From positions 1 to 11,073 of the forward strand of contig CAZBRM010000016.1 in assembly GCA_964494655.1 (NCBI GenBank): a DNA stretch of 11,073 nt, written 5' to 3'. Numbering within the stretch: position 1 is the stretch's first letter; each line of letters starts with the position of its first letter. Positions 7,354 to 11,073 of the stretch are shown one piece after another. The notes beneath the pieces are model-generated. The model was not told the DNA's origin, made no database searches, and saw only the letters and a program-made list of their open reading frames with translations. Source of the DNA: JAHJQT01 sp964494655 (lineage in GTDB: Bacteria > Patescibacteriota > Minisyncoccia > Portnoybacterales > UBA2143). The position numbers and the translations under genes are program-made.

Positions 7354-8396
7354 AATATTTTCTCTACAAATACCAAAATTAATCCAATTACCGCCATTAC
7401 TCCGTTAATTATCCAGAAGCGCATTGTTATTGTTGTTTCTGTCCATCCTTTTGCTTCAAAATGATGATGAATAGGAGCAGATAAAAAGACTTTTTTCTTT
7501 CTAATTTTTTTTGAAATAATTTGAATAATAACTGATAAAGATTCAATAACTGGTATAAAAAATATAAATATTAATAAAATAAAGCAATTTGTAAGCATGG
7601 CAATAACTCCTAAAGTAATTCCTAAAGACATTGCTCCGGTATCGCCCATGAAAAATTTAGCTGGATAGATATTAAACCATAAAAAAGCCAACAAAGCACC
7701 AATAATAATTCCGCAAAAAACAGCTAAATTCATTTTTCCTTGAGAAAAAGCTATTACTCCATAGGAAGCAAAAGAAATAAGAAGAATGCCTCCTGCTAAA
7801 CCGTCTAATCCATCTGTTTCATTTGTTGAAAAAGCAGTTGCTACTAAAACAAAAACAAAAACAAGAATATACCAAAATCCAATATTAAAATCTCCAATAA
7901 AAGGAATATGGACTAAATCCCATCCTAATTTCCAAAAAAACCACCAGGCTCCGAAAATAGCGATTCCTGTATAAATAAGGATACGATGTCTTACCTTAAG
8001 TCCCCCGCCATTAGGACCTATCTTAAAAATTCCCATTAAATCATCGCCGAGCCCAACTAAAGCTGAAGCCACTAAAGCGCCTAATGGAAGAAGAGTTTCT
8101 TTTCTTGTTAAAAAATTAAGCTTTTCTAAAATAGTTCCTTCTCCAATTTGAGCTAAGAGCCAAAAAAGAAAAGTTAAAAGCAAAACAGTTACCCAAATTA
8201 AAATTCCTCCCATTGTTAGAGTTCCTTCTTTTTTCTTATGAAATTTAGCAAAAATAGGAGTATTATCTAATCTTATTTGTTTACCCAAGTGATATTTTTT
8301 AAGAAAATAAATTAAGATTGGTGTCCAGGCAAGAGCAAATATAAAAGAAATTGATGCTAATCCTAAGATGCGCGCTATATTAAAAATATCAGGCAT
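7350..8396 (-). CDS. mraY: Phospho-MurNAc-pentapeptide transferase (MraY)
   Basis: MraY transfers phospho-MurNAc-pentapeptide from its UDP carrier to undecaprenyl phosphate, giving lipid I in the inner membrane. At 348 residues it is near the usual 320-360, and it shows about ten membrane helices. Family motifs are LTMGGILIWV (60-69), G-L-G-D118-D119 with a following K125, NETDGLDGLAGG (192-203, D195 and D198), FFMGDTGAMSLG (248-259, catalytic-site D252) and the MraY-specific APIHHHFEAKGWTE (307-320). The HHHFE signature separates it from WecA-type relatives. It ends in TGA overlapping the ftsW ATG and starts 12 bases after the carboxypeptidase gene. Residues 80-102 form a loop longer than I expect, which may be lineage-specific. 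Confidence 0.97.
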   Translation of the reverse strand: MPDIFNIARILGLASISFIFALAWTPILIYFLKKYHLGKQIRLDNTPIFAKFHKKKEGTLTMGGILIWVTVLLLTFLFWLLAQIGEGTILEKLNFLTRKETLLPLGALVASALVGLGDDLMGIFKIGPNGGGLKVRHRILIYTGIAIFGAWWFFWKLGWDLVHIPFIGDFNIGFWYILVFVFVLVATAFSTNETDGLDGLAGGILLISFASYGVIAFSQGKMNLAVFCGIIIGALLAFLWFNIYPAKFFMGDTGAMSLGITLGVIAMLTNCFILLIFIFFIPVIESLSVIIQIISKKIRKKKVFLSAPIHHHFEAKGWTETTITMRFWIINGVMAVIGLILVFVEKIL

Positions 8397-8408
8397 ATGT
8401 ATATAATT

Positions 8409-9380
8409 TTACCATTTATAAGCTTTATTTACCCATTCAATTAGTTTTTCAGTTTGTAAAAATCTTTCTTGCGCTCCTAAAACAATTGTAATTAAATATT
8501 TATTATTGGAATTCTGTTTAATAACTAAAACCAAACATCCTTGAGCTTCTATTGTATATCCTGTTTTTCCTCCAATAATATCAGGCAGGCGATTTAATAA
8601 TTTATCTGTATTTACCCAATGATGTTTAATTTTTCCGTCATGTGAAGTTAAATTAATTTCAGCAGTTCTTAAGATTTGCCATATAATTGGCTGACTAAAA
8701 CTATATTTTATTAACTTAACAATATCTTTTATAGTTGAAACATTTCTAGCGTCATAACCGCTTGGATCGAAAAAAAAAGTATTTTCTAAATTTAATTCTT
8801 TAGCTTTTATATTCATCAAATTAACAAAGTCAGTATTTGATTTCTTTTCTACTGTTTCAGCAAGAGCTATTGCCGCATCATTGCTTGACTCCATCAATAA
8901 AACATGAAGAATATTTATAATTGAAATTTCTTCATTAGTAATCAGTTCTCCTTGATTACCATAAGCTTTAATTGCATTTTCAGAAATAATAATATTTTCT
9001 TCTAAATCATCTATTCTCTCTAGAGCTATCAAGACAGTCATTAATTTAGTTATACTTGCAATCGGCAAAATCAAATTAATATTTTTTTCGTAAAGAATAT
9101 CTTCTTTTAATTTAAAATTTTTAGCCAATACGGGATCAATGGAATTTATCTTAAAAATTGAAGCTGATTTTGCTTCAATCTCTATATCAATTACATTCCA
9201 ATCACGAATAGGTATAAAATTTGGATTTGTAAACAGTAAAGACGAAGTAAACGATTTTCCTAATTCTTCCCATCTTTCCCATTTTATTTTTACTTCATCA
9301 ATACTTTTATCTGAATTGGACATCAAAAAAGCAAAGATATTTGAAAGAGCTAAAGAAATGATTAAAACTTTAACAATCAT
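8409..9380 (-). CDS. Serine-type D-Ala-D-Ala carboxypeptidase (peptidase S11, DacA-like)
   Basis: A penicillin-binding-protein fold enzyme that trims the terminal D-Ala from peptidoglycan stem peptides outside the cell membrane. All three active-site motifs are present: S109-x-x-K112 (PIASITKLMT), S165-x-N167 (MESSNDAA) and K272-T273-G274 (IGGKTGYT). FFFDPSGYD (202-210) matches the S11 pattern. Residues 3-20 are a signal peptide or uncleaved anchor. Residues 25-100 form a lineage-specific spacer before the catalytic domain. The 323-residue length lacks room for the C-terminal beta-domain and amphipathic anchor of E. coli DacA, so it is a minimal version held, if at all, by the N-terminal helix. 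It starts 1 base after the aspS stop and lies 12 bases before mraY, placing it in the wall-synthesis operon. Confidence 0.92.
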   Translation of the reverse strand: MIVKVLIISLALSNIFAFLMSNSDKSIDEVKIKWERWEELGKSFTSSLLFTNPNFIPIRDWNVIDIEIEAKSASIFKINSIDPVLAKNFKLKEDILYEKNINLILPIASITKLMTVLIALERIDDLEENIIISENAIKAYGNQGELITNEEISIINILHVLLMESSNDAAIALAETVEKKSNTDFVNLMNIKAKELNLENTFFFDPSGYDARNVSTIKDIVKLIKYSFSQPIIWQILRTAEINLTSHDGKIKHHWVNTDKLLNRLPDIIGGKTGYTIEAQGCLVLVIKQNSNNKYLITIVLGAQERFLQTEKLIEWVNKAYKW

Positions 9381-9381
9381 T

Positions 9382-10785
9382 TTAAGAAGAAATTTTTATA
9401 TTCAACTCCTTTAATTGTTCAGCGCTAACATGGCTTGGAGCTTCCATAAGTAAATCTTTTCCATCTCCTGTTTTTGGAAATAAAATAACTTCTCTAATAC
9501 TTTTTTCATTTAAAAGAAGCATTAAAAGCCTATCTATTCCTAAAGCAATTCCCCCATGAGGAGGCGCTCCATATTCAAATGCCCTAAGTAAATGACCAAA
9601 TTTTTTTTCTATCTCTTCTTTTTTTAATCCTACTAATTTAAATATTTTTTCTTGGATACTTCTTTTATGTATTCTTATGCTTCCGCCTCCTATTTCCACG
9701 CCATTAAGAACTAAATCATATTGTTGAGAACGAACCTTTAGGGGATTTTTATCCAACAAATCTACATCTTTAGGTTTAGGAGAAGTAAAAACATGATGAC
9801 ATGGATTATATTTTTTTTCTTCATTATTCCATTCAAAAAGAGGCCAGTTTAAAATCCAAGCAAAAGCCAATTCGTTGGGATCTTTCTTATCTTTACGCAA
9901 ATCAGGCTTATCAGTTCCATAATCTTTAATGGCATCTTGATAATCTAATTTTAAAAATGGACTAAAAGTTAATTTTTTGGATAAATTTTTATCAAGCTCA
10001 AGCAAATCTTGAACAATTTTAATAACAAGTTTTTCAATCAAATTTATAATATTAGATTGTTTAATAAAAGACATTTCCATATCAAATTGAGTAAATTCCG
10101 GCTGTCTGTCTCCTCTTAAATCTTCATCTCTAAAACAGCGCGCTATTTGAAAATATTTTTCAAATCCAGCGACCATTAATAACTGCTTTAATTGTTGAGG
10201 AGCTTGAGGTAAAGCATAAAATTCTCCCGGATGAAGGCGACTTGGAACTAAGAAATCTCGCGCTCCTTCTGGTGTTGATTTAGTTAAAATAGGGGTTTCT
10301 GCTTCAATAAATCCCCTTTTATCCATAAAGTTTCTAATTATTCTAATTATTTTGTGCCTTAAAAATATATTGTTTTTTAATTTTTGTCTACGTAAATCTA
10401 AGTAACGATATTTTAAACGAAGTTCTTCATTGATTTCTTTATCTTCTTCAGTAATTTCAAAAGGAGGTGTTTTAGACCTATTTAATATTTTTAATTCTTT
10501 TGCCTTAATTTCTACTTCTCCAGTTGATATTTTATCATTAACCATTTTTCCTGGACGTTTATTCACTTTTCCAATAACTTCAATGACCCACTCTGGCCTT
10601 AATGAACTGGCTAATTTATAAAGAATATTATTTTCAGGCAAAAAAACAAGCTGAACTAACCCTTTTTTATCTCTAAGATCAATAAAAATAATCTTGCCGT
10701 GAATTCGCCTCACATGAACCCATCCAGCTAATTTAACTTCCTCTCCGCATTTTTCAATTGTTTTATTGGTTAAAATTCTTTTCAT
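9382..10785 (-). CDS. aspS: Aspartyl-tRNA synthetase, bacterial type lacking the GAD insertion domain
   Basis: Class II synthetase charging tRNA-Asp (and possibly tRNA-Asn). The N-terminal OB-fold anticodon domain (about 1-105) reads GWVHVRRIHGKIIFIDLRD (21-39). The catalytic domain has KYRYLDLRR (125-133), EGARDFLVPSR (173-183), motif 2 FRDEDLRGDRQPEFTQ (218-233), GVEIGGGSIRIH (362-373) and motif 3 GIALGIDRL (412-420). These are bacterial-type signatures, yet the protein has 467 residues rather than about 590. The gap falls where the GAD insertion belongs: GTDKPDLR (290-297) passes after a few residues straight into FAWILNWPLFEW (308-319). H29 in the R-I-H-G context resembles non-discriminating bacterial AspRS, whereas discriminating ones tend to have Leu. 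Asn-tRNA would then need GatCAB (inference). It is the first gene of the long operon. Confidence 0.96.
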   Translation of the reverse strand: MKRILTNKTIEKCGEEVKLAGWVHVRRIHGKIIFIDLRDKKGLVQLVFLPENNILYKLASSLRPEWVIEVIGKVNKRPGKMVNDKISTGEVEIKAKELKILNRSKTPPFEITEEDKEINEELRLKYRYLDLRRQKLKNNIFLRHKIIRIIRNFMDKRGFIEAETPILTKSTPEGARDFLVPSRLHPGEFYALPQAPQQLKQLLMVAGFEKYFQIARCFRDEDLRGDRQPEFTQFDMEMSFIKQSNIINLIEKLVIKIVQDLLELDKNLSKKLTFSPFLKLDYQDAIKDYGTDKPDLRKDKKDPNELAFAWILNWPLFEWNNEEKKYNPCHHVFTSPKPKDVDLLDKNPLKVRSQQYDLVLNGVEIGGGSIRIHKRSIQEKIFKLVGLKKEEIEKKFGHLLRAFEYGAPPHGGIALGIDRLLMLLLNEKSIREVILFPKTGDGKDLLMEAPSHVSAEQLKELNIKISS

Positions 10786-10795
10786 ATTAACTTAT

Positions 10796-10824
10796 ATATT
10801 ATCATTTTTTTAAATACTAATCAA
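10796..10824 (-). promoter_or_regulatory. Possible promoter of the aspS-led operon
   Basis: On the minus strand TTGATT (10824-10819) is followed by a 17-base spacer and TAATAT (10801-10796). It lies between the tRNA terminator and aspS. The -10 box ends only 10 bases before the ATG at 10785, so the transcript would have a leader of a few bases or none. Both boxes match the consensus at four of six positions in very AT-rich DNA, so this is tentative. Confidence 0.4.
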
Positions 10825-10832
10825 TTGTTAAT

Positions 10833-10853
10833 AAAAAATCCCGCTAAGCGGGA
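10833..10853 (-). terminator. Intrinsic terminator of the tRNA-Lys transcript
   Basis: In the minus-strand transcript TCCCGC-TTA-GCGGGA forms a 6-base-pair GC-rich stem with a 3-base loop, followed at once by six T residues (10838-10833). It begins 5 bases after the tRNA CCA end and separates the tRNA gene from the aspS operon. Confidence 0.88.
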
Positions 10854-10858
10854 CAAGT

Positions 10859-10935
10859 TGGTGCGCCGTGAGGGAATTGAACCCCCGACCATCTCCTTAA
10901 AAGGGAGCTGCTCTACCAGACTGAGCTAACGGCGC
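10859..10935 (-). tRNA. tRNA-Lys (anticodon UUU), CCA encoded
   Basis: The minus strand folds as a complete tRNA. The 7-bp acceptor stem is GCGCCGT/ACGGCGC (10935-10929 with 10869-10863). The D arm is GCTC/GAGC with GG in the loop. The anticodon loop CTTTTAA gives anticodon UUU for lysine. The variable loop has 5 bases. The T arm is GGGGG-TTCAATT-CCCTC. The discriminator base is A, followed by an encoded CCA (10861-10859). The outermost anticodon-stem pair appears to be a G27-A43 mismatch; the other four pairs are Watson-Crick. An intrinsic terminator follows 5 bases downstream. Confidence 0.97.
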
Positions 10936-10943
10936 GTAAAAAT

Positions 10944-10972
10944 AATTTAACTTAAATTTTAACAAAAATCAA
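10944..10972 (-). promoter_or_regulatory. Possible tRNA-Lys promoter
   Basis: TTGATT (10972-10967), a 17-base spacer and TAAATT (10949-10944) lie on the minus strand, 8 bases before the mature tRNA 5' end at 10935. Each box matches the consensus at four of six positions. Spacing and placement fit, but the DNA is AT-rich and other -10 choices exist. Confidence 0.35.
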
Positions 10973-10984
10973 GTAAGTCAGAAA

Positions 10985-11065
10985 ACCGTGCCTAAAGGTT
11001 TGAAGAAGAGGACGCGCCTCTAAGAAATCCAGACCGTGCCTTGTATAGTTTTTTAAAGGTTTGAA
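10985..11065. repeat. Two related direct repeats in non-coding DNA at the right edge
   Basis: ACCGTGCC followed directly by TAAAGGTTTGAA occurs at 10985-11004. The same two blocks recur at 11033-11065, but with 13 bases inserted between them (ACCGTGCC at 11033-11040, TAAAGGTTTGAA at 11054-11065). A short hairpin, AGAGG-ACGCG-CCTCT, lies between the copies (11007-11021). No gene covers this stretch. On the minus strand a start-less frame is open from 11065 to 10955, reading R-H-G across both ACCGTGCC blocks. Function is not recognised, and the element may continue beyond the window. Confidence 0.6.
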
Positions 11066-11073
11066 TTATCAAA

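Larger units (their letters stand above)
1317..10785 (-). other. Probable nine-gene operon, aspS to small secreted protein
   Basis: Nine co-directional genes run with spacings (transcription order) of 1, 12, -4, 5 (or 16 bases from ftsW to the chosen murG start), 5, 0, 2 and 2 bases, with no terminator-like hairpin between them. Such packing suggests one transcript. Internal promoters inside coding sequence cannot be excluded. Confidence 0.65.

Noticed and set aside
10955..11065. A 37-codon minus-strand frame at the right edge as a gene
   Set aside because: It has no ATG, GTG or TTG near its beginning, and two in-frame stops lie just upstream. It is kept only as part of the repeat finding.

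Overview
The window looks like a piece of a small, AT-rich bacterial genome of the Patescibacteria (CPR, Parcubacteria-like) type. Indications are the low G+C content, genes packed end to end on one strand, no convincing Shine-Dalgarno sequence before any start, a CofE-like ligase with no other F420 gene nearby, and a cell-wall gene block broken up by aminoacyl-tRNA synthetases. TGA is a normal stop here (it ends mraY), so the UGA=Gly code of Gracilibacteria is not supported. The lineage call is inference from gene content and style; no rRNA is present to confirm it.

Every gene reads on the minus strand, so transcription runs from the right end to the left. At the right edge is a 138-base non-coding stretch with two related direct repeats, then a tRNA-Lys(UUU) gene with encoded CCA and its own intrinsic terminator. 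A plausible promoter follows, and then a nearly gapless run of nine genes (10785 down to 1317): aspS, a serine D,D-carboxypeptidase, mraY, ftsW, murG, gltX, a secreted coiled-coil/C39-like peptidase, a CofE-like ligase, and a small secreted helical protein. Overlaps and gaps run from -4 to +16 bases, which suggests one long operon.

A 144-base gap then holds a strong-looking sigma70-type promoter (TTGACA, 17-base spacer, TAAAAT). A perfect 16-base palindrome lies across its -35 box and spacer. This promoter should drive a Xer-type tyrosine recombinase and, 4 bases further on, the N-terminal 75 codons of a PD-(D/E)XK (RecB/AddB/Cas4-like) nuclease that runs off the left edge.

Functionally the window joins three jobs. 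The first is lipid II synthesis and its use (MraY makes lipid I, MurG makes lipid II, FtsW polymerises it, and the carboxypeptidase and possibly the C39-like protein remodel the wall). The second is charging of tRNA with Asp and Glu, probably by non-discriminating enzymes. The third is a separately controlled DNA recombination/nuclease pair. Points most worth a second look are the operator-bearing promoter before the xer-nuclease pair, an AspRS of bacterial type that has lost its GAD insertion domain, the uncharacterised trio at 1317-3735, and the repeat structure at the right edge.
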